Origin: an uncultured Acidobacteriaceae bacterium
GTDB lineage: Bacteria > Acidobacteriota > Terriglobia > Terriglobales > Acidobacteriaceae
Direction of reading: 5' to 3'
DNA length: 64,000 nucleotides
Assembly (NCBI GenBank): GCA_903911925.1
Contig: CAIWFH010000067.1
Coordinates: 31,588-95,587 of the forward strand
Position 1 is the stretch's first letter. Each line of letters starts with the position of its first letter. Made by a program: the position numbers and the translations under genes. This document shows, in pieces, positions 25,393-33,727 of the stretch. The notes beneath the pieces are model-generated. The model saw only the letters and a list, made by a program, of their open reading frames with translations, was not told the origin of the DNA and ran no database searches.

Positions 25393-26037
25393 ATGAAAGT
25401 ACTCATGAAGGTTAAGTTGGGATTGGCGCTCGCGGCGTTTTGCGCGGCAGCAGCTGTGGCGGGAGCGCAACCGCCCGCGGGCGGGCCGGGGTTTGGCGAT
25501 CATCAGCCGCCGTTTGAAAGAGCGCTCGGCCCCCAGGGCAACCACGGCCGCTGGTGGAACAATCCGGAGATGGTTGAGAAGCTCAAACTCACCGACGACC
25601 AGCGCAAGCAGATGGACGGCATCCTGCTTCAGCACCGCGAGACGCTGATCGATCTGCGCGCCAGTGTGGAAAAGGCAGAATTGCAGATGGAGCCGCTGAT
25701 GCGCGACGATCAGCCCAACGAGACGAAGATTCTGGGGCAGATCGATAAAGTGGCCCAGGCCCGCGCCGAGCTTGAAAAAGCGAACGCCCGCTTCCTGCTG
25801 GCTATCCGCGGCAAACTGACGCCGGAGCAGTGGAAGACATTACAGGCCGAACGAGGCAACCGGCATGGAGACAAGCGGGAAGGCGAACGCGGCTGGCAGC
25901 CCGGCGGCCAGGGCCAGCACGGTGCGGGACATCACCAGGCTCCTCCTCCACCTCCTCCCGGACCGCAGGGCGGTCTTGAAGACGGCGGGCAGGGGGCTGA
26001 CGCTCCCGGCAATCCGGCAGCGGGGACAAACCAGTAA
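25393..26037 (+). CDS. Spy/CpxP-like periplasmic protein with LTxxQ motifs
   Basis: 214 residues with GAGGG six bases before the ATG and a signal peptide ending near VAGAQ. Two LTxxQ motifs, LTDDQRKQM and LTPEQWKTL, flank an all-helical segment, as in the Spy/CpxP/ZraP family of periplasmic chaperones and stress sensors. The C-terminal ~60 residues are a low-complexity tail rich in Gly, His, Gln and Pro (HGAGHHQ plus a run of Pro) that might bind metal. As last gene of the ECF operon it is the natural periplasmic sensor or effector. A terminator follows. Confidence 0.75.
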   Translation: MKVLMKVKLGLALAAFCAAAAVAGAQPPAGGPGFGDHQPPFERALGPQGNHGRWWNNPEMVEKLKLTDDQRKQMDGILLQHRETLIDLRASVEKAELQMEPLMRDDQPNETKILGQIDKVAQARAELEKANARFLLAIRGKLTPEQWKTLQAERGNRHGDKREGERGWQPGGQGQHGAGHHQAPPPPPPGPQGGLEDGGQGADAPGNPAAGTNQ

Positions 26038-26089
26038 CGCGCGACAGAGTTTCAGGCAGAGAGCAAATGCGGTTGTAAGCAATACCGGT

Positions 26090-26125
26090 GGCGGCAAGGG
26101 GCGATCCTCTTGCCGCCGTTTTTTT
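26090..26125 (+). terminator. Rho-independent terminator of the ECF operon
   Basis: GGCGGCAAG and CTTGCCGCC form a 9-bp stem with a short loop, followed by G and seven T. It lies 50 bases past the Spy-like stop. Confidence 0.85.
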
Positions 26126-26307
26126 GGTCTTGCCCATCCGAACAGCGCGGCAGCATCGGCCCGCGCCTGTCTTTGAACCTCCGGGTTGTGTATCGCGGCA
26201 GCACACTCCACTGCTCCGCTTCGATACAGGGATTGAAGCGTATTGGCACAGCCTGTGCCCTCTCGCTGGACAGTCTTGATCGAAGTGCTTCGTGGCGAGG
26301 CAAAACG

Positions 26308-26326
26308 AGTCATAAGAATTATGACT
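26308..26326. promoter_or_regulatory. 19-bp perfect dyad abutting the flagellin -35 box
   Basis: AGTCATAAGAATTATGACT reads the same on both strands apart from the central GAA. Its right arm overlaps the first base of the -35 TAAA of the sigma-28 promoter. The position fits an operator or activator site controlling the flagellin gene. Confidence 0.6.
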
Positions 26327-26352
26327 AAAGTTATTTCCCTTCGCTCCGATAA
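26326..26352 (+). promoter_or_regulatory. Sigma-28 (FliA-type) flagellin promoter
   Basis: TAAA (26326-26329), exactly 15 bases, then TCCGATAA (26345-26352). The known flagellar consensus is TAAA-N15-GCCGATAA, so only one base differs. It leaves a ~95-base leader before the flagellin ATG. Confidence 0.8.
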
Positions 26353-26453
26353 CAGGGGCATACGCAATGGCGCCCTATGGAGCCGGATGAAACGGGCCGG
26401 AACGAGTAATGGCAGGGCCGCCGTGCAAGGCAACACAAAAGGAGTTGTGTCCC

Positions 26454-27735
26454 ATGGCCCTCGGTGTTTTGAACAACCTGTCAGCGATCTACGCGGAGAA
26501 CAACCTGAACAACACGAGCAACAGCCTGCAGAAGGTTCTGCAGCAGTTGTCGTCTGGTTCGCGCATCAACTCCGGAGCGGACGACGCCGCCGGCCTATCC
26601 CCTGGTGAACGGCCTGCAGGCCAACTCCTCGGCGCTCACCCAGTCGGCAACCAACGCTACTGAAGGCGTGGGTCTGCTGCACGTGGCCGATGGCGCGCTC
26701 TCGCAAGTGACCAACCTGCTCAACCGCGCCGTGACGCTGGCGACGGAAGCCTCCAACGGCACGCTCAACGCCTCGCAGGAAGCCGCGGCCAATCAGGAGT
26801 ACCAGTCGATCCTCTCGGAAATTACCAATATCGGTACCACGACCACCTATAACCAGAACCAGGTCTTCACCGGCTCTCTCAACGGCGTTGAGATCTATAC
26901 CGGCGACTCCTCGGGAACCGGGGCCTCGATTGACAGCCTGTATTTTGGCGCTCTCAGCGCGTCCGGCGTGGGCGACACGGGTGGCACAGTCGTGCAGAGC
27001 AGCGCGGGCCTGTTCGTTGACCTGTCAAAAGACAACGCCGTCTCGCCCCCAACACTGAATACTGCCGCGGCAACAACCGACTCGGTCACCGGCGGGCTCA
27101 TCTTCACCATTACCAGCGCCACCGGCGCCACCAGCACGTACACCACCACGTCAACGTCGGTGAGCAGCCTGATTGCCGAGATCAACGCCGAGCATATTCC
27201 TGGTGTAACGGCCAGCTTTGCCACCGCGGCCGCCGCGGGCGACACGACCGATAACGCTGCGGATACCGGCATTCAGCTGACCAACACGAATCCCAACGTG
27301 GCCATTTCGCTCAACTCGCTCGACGACACTTCGACCGGCATTACTCCCGGCGCGATGGTGGCCAACAACAAGGCCACGACTACCATCTCTTACAAGTTCG
27401 CGGCCGGCGGAGACACATCGGCTAACCTCAAGGGAACCGATCTGACCAACCAGGCCAATGCACAGGTTGCCGTAGCGGCCATTAATGCCGCGGTGACCGC
27501 AGTGGCCGCGCAGGACGGCTACATCGGCGCACAGATCAACACTCTTGAGGCCATCAGCCAGGTGGTCAGCACGCAGCAGGAAAACGTGGTCTCTGCGCAG
27601 AACGCGATCCAGGCCACCGACTACGCCGCGGCAACCTCGAATATGTCGAAGTATGAGATTCTCTCGCAAACCGGCATCTCTGCCCTTGCGCAGGCCAACA
27701 GCGTGGAGCAGGAAGTCACCAAGCTTTTGCAGTAA
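26454..27735 (+). pseudogene. fliC: Flagellin gene interrupted by a one-base frameshift
   Basis: The ATG at 26454 follows AAAAGGAG. The N-terminus is a classic flagellin D0/D1 (LQKVLQQLSSGSRINSGADDAAGLS). At CCCC (26599-26602) the frame breaks; dropping one C restores SLVNGLQANSSALTQSATNA and the rest reads through to the canonical C-terminus (AISQVVSTQQENVVSAQNAI, then ALAQANSVEQEVTKLLQ). The repaired protein would be 426 residues with a variable Thr/Ala-rich middle. As it stands, translation ends at ~26663. It could be a real mutation, slippage at the C run, or a sequencing error. The gene has its own sigma-28 promoter and terminator; no other flagellar gene is in the window. Confidence 0.85.
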
Positions 27736-27771
27736 CGCAGAACTGAAACAACTTCAAGACAACCCAGGGAC

Positions 27772-27810
27772 GGGCGGCGGCAGGGGCAAACCTTGCCGCC
27801 CTTTTTTTTT
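27772..27810 (+). terminator. Rho-independent terminator of the flagellin gene
   Basis: GGGCGGCGGCAGG pairs with CCTTGCCGCCC across a short loop, followed by nine T, about 40 bases past the flagellin stop. Confidence 0.85.
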
Positions 27811-27849
27811 GAGAATCCCCCTAGAACCTGCCCGCGTCCGTGGTTGAGC

Positions 27850-27920
27850 GGGAGGGAGCAGGGGCCTTCAGGCCCCTGAATCCTGGCTTCCAACAGATGT
27901 GGCTTTAGCCGTGGGCCCTT
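27850..27920 (+). repeat. Two-hairpin TTCA-loop element, copy A
   Basis: GGAGGGAG leads into an 8-bp stem CAGGGGCC / GGCCCCTG with loop TTCA (27859-27878). After 22 bases a weak second hairpin, GGC-TTTA-GCC, follows at 27901. Copies B (43371) and C (55970) share this layout. Confidence 0.65.
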
Positions 27921-28001
27921 TGTTGGCTTGGCTAAGCCGCGATAGAACGCAAGAAACTCGACAAATCCAGGACAATGGCACAGCATCTATGTAAACCACC
28001 G

Positions 28002-28754
28002 TCAAAGCAAGATCGCTTCAATCTTCCCACCCCCCAGCTTGAGCAGTCTGCGCCCAACCATGAAGAGCCAAATCGGATATAGCGGCCCGGCGGTTGCCAT
28101 CAGGATCACGCCAAGAATCGGGACGAAAAGTCCGCCAACGATGTGAAGCAGATCGAGCGAGTGCATCACGATGCCCAGCCAGGCCGTCGCCTTGCTGAAG
28201 ATGCCGCCGCGCAGCATGACGCAACAAACAAGCACCGCGCCGCACTGGACGAGCACTCCGCCCAGAATGGCGCCGGTTCCGTGCCACATGTCGGCGGCCA
28301 TTACCGCTTCTCCGGCGGCCAGCAGTTGGGCCCTGACGGCATCGCTGGTGGCCGTGGCGTAATGGTTGCTCAACGCCAGCATCGAGAGCGCTCCCGGCGT
28401 TGCCAGCAGCATCGTCAACCCGCCAAAGACCAGCACGGTTGAAAGCAGGACTCTGGCCCCGTTCACCCGCCGCAACGCCTCATAGAGCCCCAGGAACAAC
28501 AAGTAGTAGAGCGGCATGACGACGGCTGTCGGCAGATCCAGGCGCAGCAGCCCCACGGATTTGTTGTGTTGGAGCAGGTTGAAGGCTTCGGCCGCTGTAG
28601 TGGGCTGTCCGCCCAGCACAACCATCTGGACCATTGTCGCCAGCGAATAGACGATGAGAACGAACGCCGCGATGCCGCCGACGCGGCAAAGGCTGCTCAG
28701 ATTGCTCGTTCCTTGATCGTCCGTCCCGCCCTGTCTATCAGTTGAAACCTGCAT
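28002..28754 (-). CDS. Multi-pass membrane protein, DUF4386-like
   Basis: 250 residues with about six hydrophobic segments (for example GGIAAFVLIVYSLATMV, LPTAVVMPLYYLLFLGLY and GAILGGVLVQCGAVLVCCV). The pattern FSKATAWLGIVMHSLDLLH followed by ATAGPLYPIWLFMVGRRLLKLG recalls DUF4386 proteins, an uncharacterised membrane family. It starts 3 bases after the stop of the dienelactone-hydrolase gene, so it is the second gene of that unit. No active-site residues are evident and no function is proposed. Confidence 0.55.
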   Translation of the reverse strand: MQVSTDRQGGTDDQGTSNLSSLCRVGGIAAFVLIVYSLATMVQMVVLGGQPTTAAEAFNLLQHNKSVGLLRLDLPTAVVMPLYYLLFLGLYEALRRVNGARVLLSTVLVFGGLTMLLATPGALSMLALSNHYATATSDAVRAQLLAAGEAVMAADMWHGTGAILGGVLVQCGAVLVCCVMLRGGIFSKATAWLGIVMHSLDLLHIVGGLFVPILGVILMATAGPLYPIWLFMVGRRLLKLGGGKIEAILL

Positions 28755-28757
28755 AGA

Positions 28758-29465
28758 TCAGCTCCCAAGGTGCGTCTTGAAGAACGCAACAATCCGCCGT
28801 CGCGCATCCATCGTAGCCGGCTCGTTGTAGCCGATTGCGGAGATGCGAAGCACCTTCAGGAACCCGTAGCCCCGGTGATTATTCATAAACGAGTGGCCAG
28901 CGTCGGGATACTCCTTCACATCGTGCGGAACCAAGGCGCGGTCCAGCGCTCTTGCAAGCTGTTCGGCGACGCCCGCTTCCCACTTCGCTTTTGCGCCATA
29001 ACTGCCCACCACCGGGCAAGCCGTGTTGAGGAACTCGTCGACGTCTTTAGGCAGCGGACCGCCGTAGTTGATGCTCGCGGCCGAGAATCCATGGCCGGAG
29101 GCAAGCAGCAGGGCAAATCCGCCGCCCATGCAGAAGCCGATAACGCCGACCTTGCCGTTGCAGTTTGGCTGGGCCAGCAGCCAGGTGCGCGCGGCCTCGA
29201 CATCGTCGAATGCCGGACCGGTGCGGGCCATCATGTCGCGTATCACGGCGCGGATGCAGACCATCCTCCCGCCCTTGTAGTAGAGATCGGGCGACACAGA
29301 AAGAAATCCGGCATCGGCCAGCCATTGGGCCTGGTTGCGGTGGTCCTGGCTCATCCCGAACACGTCGTGGAGCACCACCACGCCGGGCGCGGGGTTGGAA
29401 TTGGGGGGAACAGCGAGATAGGCGGGCATCTGTCCGCGCGGAGTAGGGATGAAGACGTCTTGCAT
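28758..29465 (-). CDS. Dienelactone hydrolase family protein, atypical triad
   Basis: 235 residues from the ATG at 29465 (AGGT upstream). The alpha/beta-hydrolase nucleophile elbow is VIGFCMGGG with Cys112, and the catalytic-His segment is YPDAGHSF with His191. In the family the third triad member is an Asp in a G-x-Y-G-x-x-D stretch. Here that stretch reads [11 protein letters not shown] and no Asp is seen, so activity on dienelactones is uncertain. Members hydrolyse lactones or esters in aromatic degradation. The DUF4386-like membrane gene is cotranscribed. Confidence 0.75.
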   Translation of the reverse strand: MQDVFIPTPRGQMPAYLAVPPNSNPAPGVVVLHDVFGMSQDHRNQAQWLADAGFLSVSPDLYYKGGRMVCIRAVIRDMMARTGPAFDDVEAARTWLLAQPNCNGKVGVIGFCMGGGFALLLASGHGFSAASINYGGPLPKDVDEFLNTACPVVGSYGAKAKWEAGVAEQLARALDRALVPHDVKEYPDAGHSFMNNHRGYGFLKVLRISAIGYNEPATMDARRRIVAFFKTHLGS

Positions 29466-29735
29466 GGCCGTACCTGTGGTTTGCCGGTAGTCTCGCGGCC
29501 GACAGCCGATTCTACTCCCGCTACAGGCTTGATTGCGTGAACAATGCCGCGGGCGCATCAACCCTCCACGCGAAAAATCCCCGGGTCAGGCCCAGGCGCG
29601 CCGCAGATTCTGAACTGCCGCCTACGCTCCGGAAAGATCCCCGAGAGAGACAGGCCCGTAAAGCGTTGCAAATTATGGCTTGCCGCGGGCGGGATTGGAC
29701 CTTGTGGAGAATTCCTTCCGGGGCTCAGCAATCCG

Positions 29736-29764
29736 TTGACTCTGCGGGCCGATTCGGGTATTCT
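29736..29764 (+). promoter_or_regulatory. Sigma-70 promoter for the rplM operon
   Basis: TTGACT and TATTCT are separated by exactly 17 bases, close to consensus. This is the best housekeeping-type promoter before the ribosomal-protein block. Confidence 0.65.
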
Positions 29765-30054
29765 GAAGACCTTGCGCGGTGTTGCGCCTGGGGTCTGTGT
29801 GTGTTCACCTGGACCCGGCTGACCGAGTTCCCAGTTTTTAGCTCTGGTGGAATCGGACAGCACAGGCCACCGGCTGCTGGAAACGGTTAGTTGACGCCAA
29901 TCCAGCCGAGCCAGAGCCCCTTCAGGGGCCAGCCCCCGCAGTCCTCACCCGAACAGGATTGTTTGGTAGTGGGTGGAAGAGGCCCAAGCGCGGTTTGCGT
30001 GGGTCAAGGCGTTTTGCGCCGTGGTTTTTCAGTCTTTTAGAGGGCAGGAGAGCG
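29765..30054 (+). other. Long untranslated leader of rplM
   Basis: About 285 bases lie between the promoter and the rplM ATG without a supported gene. A short hairpin occurs near 29917-29936 (GCCCCTTCAGGGGC). The leader could hold a ribosomal-protein autoregulatory structure, but no known motif is recognised. Confidence 0.4.
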
Positions 30055-30486
30055 ATGTCTACCTTTGTTCCGAGCGGCAAGGATATTGTCCGCAAGTGGT
30101 ATGTAATCGATGCCAGCGGTCAGACGCTGGGCCGTCTGGCGACCAAAGCCGCCAGTACGCTGAGCGGCAAGCTGAATCCCCAGTATGTGCCGTACATCGA
30201 CATGGGCGATCACGTCATCGTCATCAATGCGGAGAAGGTGCGCCTCACCGGCCTCAAGGCCGAGAGCAAGCTTTATCGCCGCTACACCGGTTTCCCCGGC
30301 GGACTGCGCGAAGAGTCGTTTATTCGCCTGTTGAACCGCAAGCCGGAGCTGATTCTGGAGCAGGCCATCAAGGGCATGCTGCCCAAGAGCAAGATGGGCC
30401 GCCAGATGGCTACCAAGCTCAAGGTCTACAAGGGTGACCAGCATCCCCACCAGGCGCAGATGCCGGTGGCTCTAGAAGTCGCATAA
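30055..30486 (+). CDS. rplM: 50S ribosomal protein L13
   Basis: 143 residues, normal L13 length, with GGCAGGAG before the ATG at 30055. Conserved blocks are [38 protein letters not shown] and [16 protein letters not shown]13 binds 23S rRNA early in large-subunit assembly. It is the first gene of the rplM-rpsI pair, the usual bacterial order, under the promoter at 29736. Confidence 0.97.
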   Translation: MSTFVPSGKDIVRKWYVIDASGQTLGRLATKAASTLSGKLNPQYVPYIDMGDHVIVINAEKVRLTGLKAESKLYRRYTGFPGGLREESFIRLLNRKPELILEQAIKGMLPKSKMGRQMATKLKVYKGDQHPHQAQMPVALEVA

Positions 30487-30533
30487 CGGGTTGGCGGGCT
30501 CCCCAGGGAGCTTGCGGAGAGAGTCAAAAGAGA

Positions 30534-30929
30534 ATGGCAGATCTGGTTCAGTATTACGGAACGGGGCGCCGCAAGGCGGCGATCGCCCGCGTTTTTCTGC
30601 GTCCCGGTACGGGCGAGTGGAAAGTTAACGGCAAGGCTTTCGAAGAGTATTTCGTTACCGAGCAGCAGCGTGTAGCCGCCAAGCGCACCCTGGCTCTGGT
30701 CGAATTGTCTTCGAGCTTCGACGTGGTCACCACCGTGAAGAGCGGCGGCGTCTGCGCCCAGGCCGATGCGGTCAAGATGGGCATTGCCCGCGCCCTGGTT
30801 GAGTTCAACCCGGAACTGCGCAAGGTTCTCAAGGCCGAAGGCCTGCTGACCCGCGACTCGCGCATGAAGGAGCGCAAGAAGTACGGCCAGAAGGGCGCCC
30901 GCGCACGGTTCCAGTTCAGCAAGCGCTAG
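30534..30929 (+). CDS. rpsI: 30S ribosomal protein S9
   Basis: 131 residues. The opening [19 protein letters not shown] and the basic end [17 protein letters not shown] are diagnostic; the terminal Lys-Arg reaches the P-site tRNA in the small subunit. It follows rplM by 47 bases and is cotranscribed with it. A TCAG-rich hairpin follows the stop. Confidence 0.97.
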   Translation: MADLVQYYGTGRRKAAIARVFLRPGTGEWKVNGKAFEEYFVTEQQRVAAKRTLALVELSSSFDVVTTVKSGGVCAQADAVKMGIARALVEFNPELRKVLKAEGLLTRDSRMKERKKYGQKGARARFQFSKR

Positions 30930-30931
30930 TT

Positions 30932-31010
30932 GTCAGTGGTCAGTTATCAGTTTTCAGCGCTTGGCTTTTCGGCCAACTGAAGACTGGCAACTGATGACTG
31001 ATCACTCGTT
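30932..31010 (+). repeat. Long imperfect TCAG/CTGA hairpin between rpsI and rpsB
   Basis: Alternating CAGT/TCAG blocks on the left pair with CTGA/ACTG blocks on the right around a TTGGC-TTTTC-GCCAA core. TTTT comes shortly after. It may attenuate transcription into rpsB or be a mobile intergenic palindrome. Confidence 0.5.
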
Positions 31011-31087
31011 TTACCAATTTCCCGCAGCAGCGGGATCAATCCGGGTCAGGGTAGTGCCAGCCCGGATGCAATCCACAAAGGAGGCCA

Positions 31088-31951
31088 ATGGCCACGATCA
31101 CAATGAAGGAGCTGCTCGAAGCCGGTGTTCACTTCGGGCATCAGACCAAGCGCTGGAATCCCAAGATGAAGGAATACATCTTCGGCGAGCGCAATGGTAT
31201 CTACATCATCGACCTGCAGAAGACGCTCAAGCTGTTCAAGGATGCGTCGAAGTTTGTCACAGAGCTGTGCGCCGGAGGCAAGACGATCCTATTCGTCGGC
31301 ACCAAGCGCCAGGCCCAGGACGCCGTGGCCGAAGAAGCCACCCGCGCCGGGATGCCGTACATCAACCAGCGCTGGCTGGGCGGCCTGTTGACCAACTGGG
31401 TTACCGTGCAGAAGTCGGTGAAGCGCCTTCAGGAACTGGATGAGATGGCTACGGATGGCCGCTATGAGCTGCTGACCAAGAAGGAAGTTATCAAACTGGA
31501 GCGGGAGCGCAAGCACCTGCAGGCAAATTTGGCCGGCATCAAGGCGATGAAGCGGCTGCCCGATGCGCTGTTTATCGTCGACTCAAACAACGAAGCGATT
31601 GCCGTGAAGGAAGCCCGCAAGCTGGGCATCCCGGTGGTTGCGGTGGTTGACACCAACTGCGATCCGACGGTTGTGGACTACGTGATTCCGGGCAATGACG
31701 ACGCGCTGCGCGCCATCCGCCTTTTCACCTCGAAGATCGCCGACTCGGCGGCCGAGGGCGTGAACCTGGTGGGCGACAAGGCCTTTACCGAGGAAATGGC
31801 CATTCCGGAAGCAGTTGCCGAGACGGTTGCCGAAGAAGCGGCGCCGGTTGAAGTACTGGATCTTGAAGCGGCACTGGGCGGCGGCATCCGCAAGGCCCCG
31901 GCTGCGGTTGCAGCCCTGGACGAGGACGTGCCGGTCGAAGGCGCTCTTTAA
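31088..31951 (+). CDS. rpsB: 30S ribosomal protein S2
   Basis: 287 residues with a near-perfect AAAGGAGG before the ATG. Conserved S2 segments: [63 protein letters not shown] and [12 protein letters not shown]. The C-terminal ~40 residues are an acidic Ala/Glu/Val-rich extension beyond the core, common in GC-rich phyla. The gene lies upstream of tsf, the standard order, with a hairpin terminator between them. Confidence 0.97.
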   Translation: MATITMKELLEAGVHFGHQTKRWNPKMKEYIFGERNGIYIIDLQKTLKLFKDASKFVTELCAGGKTILFVGTKRQAQDAVAEEATRAGMPYINQRWLGGLLTNWVTVQKSVKRLQELDEMATDGRYELLTKKEVIKLERERKHLQANLAGIKAMKRLPDALFIVDSNNEAIAVKEARKLGIPVVAVVDTNCDPTVVDYVIPGNDDALRAIRLFTSKIADSAAEGVNLVGDKAFTEEMAIPEAVAETVAEEAAPVEVLDLEAALGGGIRKAPAAVAALDEDVPVEGAL

Positions 31952-31985
31952 TCATTCCTGCACACAGCAGTGTGCATACTGAGAG

Positions 31986-32019
31986 AAGCGTGGCCGCGAT
32001 AGTTTAGCGCCACGCTTTT
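31986..32019 (+). terminator. Terminator or attenuator between rpsB and tsf
   Basis: AAGCGTGGC pairs with GCCACGCTT (9 bp) and is followed by TTTTCTT. It probably lowers tsf expression relative to rpsB or marks a separate tsf transcript. Confidence 0.7.
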
Positions 32020-32138
32020 CTTATGCCGGAAGTGTTCCGGCCAAGAAAACATCGGGTGGGCTACCACACACCGCGGTCCGGCAAAGATCGAATTGCACTA
32101 AGTCCCCGGCGAGGGGACGAGAAATCAGGAAAAGAGAG

Positions 32139-32792
32139 ATGACTACAGTGAGCGAAAAAATTGATGCCAAGTTGGTAAAAGAGCTCCGGGAAAAGTCCGG
32201 CGCGCCCATGGGCGACTGCCTCAAGGCGTTGCAGGAGACCAAGGGCGACATCGAAGGCGCCTTTGTTGTGCTGCGCAAGCGCGGCATGGCCTCGGCCCAG
32301 AAGAAGGCCGCCCGCACCACCAACGAGGGCGCGGTGGGCACTTACATTCACGCCGGCGGCAAAATCGGCGTGCTGCTTGAACTGAACTGCGAGAGCGACT
32401 TTGTTGCCCGCACCGAGGACTTCCAGGAACTGCTGAAGGACATCGCGATGCACATCGCCGCCTCCGATCCGCGCTACGTGCGGTCAGAGGATGTGACTAC
32501 GGCCGACCTCGAGCGCGAGAAGGAAATCTATCGCGCCCAGGCCGCCGCTACGGGCAAGCCGCCCGCGGTCATCGAGAAAATTCTCGAAGGCAAGATGGCC
32601 AAGTTCTATGAGGAGGTCTGCCTTATCGAGCAGCCCTTCATCAAGGACCAGGCCGTCAGCATCAAGGAACTGATCGCGACCAAGGTTGGCAAGCTGGGCG
32701 AGAACATCACCGTGAAGCGTTTTGCGCGCTTCAAGGTTGGTGCTTCCGACTGGACGGTTGCCACCACCAGGGGCGCCGAAGCGGCTGAATAG
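32139..32792 (+). CDS. tsf: Translation elongation factor Ts
   Basis: 217 residues, the short bacterial EF-Ts form. The N-terminal UBA-like domain has KELREKSGAPMGDCLKALQ, followed by DIEGAFVVLRKRG. The core has ELNCESDFVARTEDFQ, containing the TDFV-like loop that displaces Mg from EF-Tu, and KILEGKMAKFYEEVCLIEQPFI. It recycles EF-Tu from GDP to GTP. A terminator follows before pyrH. Confidence 0.96.
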   Translation: MTTVSEKIDAKLVKELREKSGAPMGDCLKALQETKGDIEGAFVVLRKRGMASAQKKAARTTNEGAVGTYIHAGGKIGVLLELNCESDFVARTEDFQELLKDIAMHIAASDPRYVRSEDVTTADLEREKEIYRAQAAATGKPPAVIEKILEGKMAKFYEEVCLIEQPFIKDQAVSIKELIATKVGKLGENITVKRFARFKVGASDWTVATTRGAEAAE

Positions 32793-32817
32793 TTGCCAGC
32801 AGAAACATGTTTCAACC

Positions 32818-32847
32818 GAGGCCCAGGGCAACCCCCTGGGCCTCTTT
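32818..32847 (+). terminator. Rho-independent terminator after tsf
   Basis: GAGGCCCAGGG and CCCTGGGCCTC form an 11-bp perfect stem with a short loop, followed by TTT. It lies 25 bases after the tsf stop. Confidence 0.75.
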
Positions 32848-32916
32848 CCTTGCGTCGAAAGATGCTGTTAGAGAGGTACGCCAACGCATCGGCCGATATG
32901 CGATACTCAAAAAGAT

Positions 32917-33621
32917 ATGTACAAAAGGATCGTTCTCAAGTTATCCGGTGAAGTGCTGGCGGGCCCACGAGGCTTCGGTCTCGACGCGGAAAAAATCGCC
33001 GAAATTACCAGCGAAATCGCGGATGTTCACGCTCTTGGCGTGGAGATTGGCATCGTAGTGGGCGGCGGCAACATCTTCCGCGGCGTAGCCGAGCAGGCCA
33101 AGGAAATGGACCGCGTCAGCGCCGACAACATGGGCATGCTTTCAACGGTCATCAATGCGATCGCCATGCAGGACGCCCTTGAGCAGCGCGGCGTGCAGTG
33201 CCGCGTGATGAGCGCCGTATTTATGAACCAGGTGGCCGAGCCGTATATACGGCGCCGCGCCGTAAGACACCTGGAAAAGGGCCGCGTGGTCATCTTCGCC
33301 GCCGGAATCGGCAACCCGTTTTTCTCTTCTGACACCGCCGCCAGCCTGCGGGCAATGGAAATCAAAGCGGATGTCCTGCTGAAAGCCACCAAGGTTGAGG
33401 GTGTCTACAACGCCGATCCGGTACTGGTGAAGGACGCGGTCAAGTACGACCAGATCACCTACATGGAAATCCTGCGCCAGGGCCTGAAGGTGATGGACCT
33501 GACTGCCGTGAGCCTTTGCAAAGACAACAACATGCCGATGGTCATCTTCAACATGAACCAGAAGGGGAATATCCGGCGGGTAGTTCTCGGCGAAAAGGTT
33601 GGCTCGCTGGTGACGGCGTAA
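32917..33621 (+). CDS. pyrH: UMP kinase
   Basis: 234 residues. The bacterial hexameric UMP kinase signature is clear: [15 protein letters not shown] at the N-terminus, [44 protein letters not shown], and VEGVYNADP. It phosphorylates UMP to UDP and feeds pyrimidine supply and UDP-sugar synthesis. The rpsB-tsf-pyrH order is conserved across bacteria, but frr, often next, is absent here. Confidence 0.96.
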   Translation: MYKRIVLKLSGEVLAGPRGFGLDAEKIAEITSEIADVHALGVEIGIVVGGGNIFRGVAEQAKEMDRVSADNMGMLSTVINAIAMQDALEQRGVQCRVMSAVFMNQVAEPYIRRRAVRHLEKGRVVIFAAGIGNPFFSSDTAASLRAMEIKADVLLKATKVEGVYNADPVLVKDAVKYDQITYMEILRQGLKVMDLTAVSLCKDNNMPMVIFNMNQKGNIRRVVLGEKVGSLVTA

Positions 33622-33647
33622 AGCCGGATTTCAAGTTACACATTACT

Positions 33648-33703
33648 GATGACAGTCTTTCTCTCAGCTCACGGCCTTCATTTGTAGTCTGTCAGCTGTC
33701 ATC
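33648..33703. repeat. Inverted repeat between pyrH and the acyltransferase gene
   Basis: GATGACAG and CTGTCATC pair across a 40-base interval that itself contains CTCAGCTCA and GTCAGCTG blocks. It resembles the TCAG-type hairpin after rpsI and may terminate pyrH transcription loosely. Confidence 0.4.
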
Positions 33704-33727
33704 TGCCTCGGAGACGTCCAACTGCCA

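Noticed and set aside
29765..30054. Known riboswitch in the rplM leader
   Set aside because: I looked for classic riboswitch cores and found none; the leader only shows a short hairpin.
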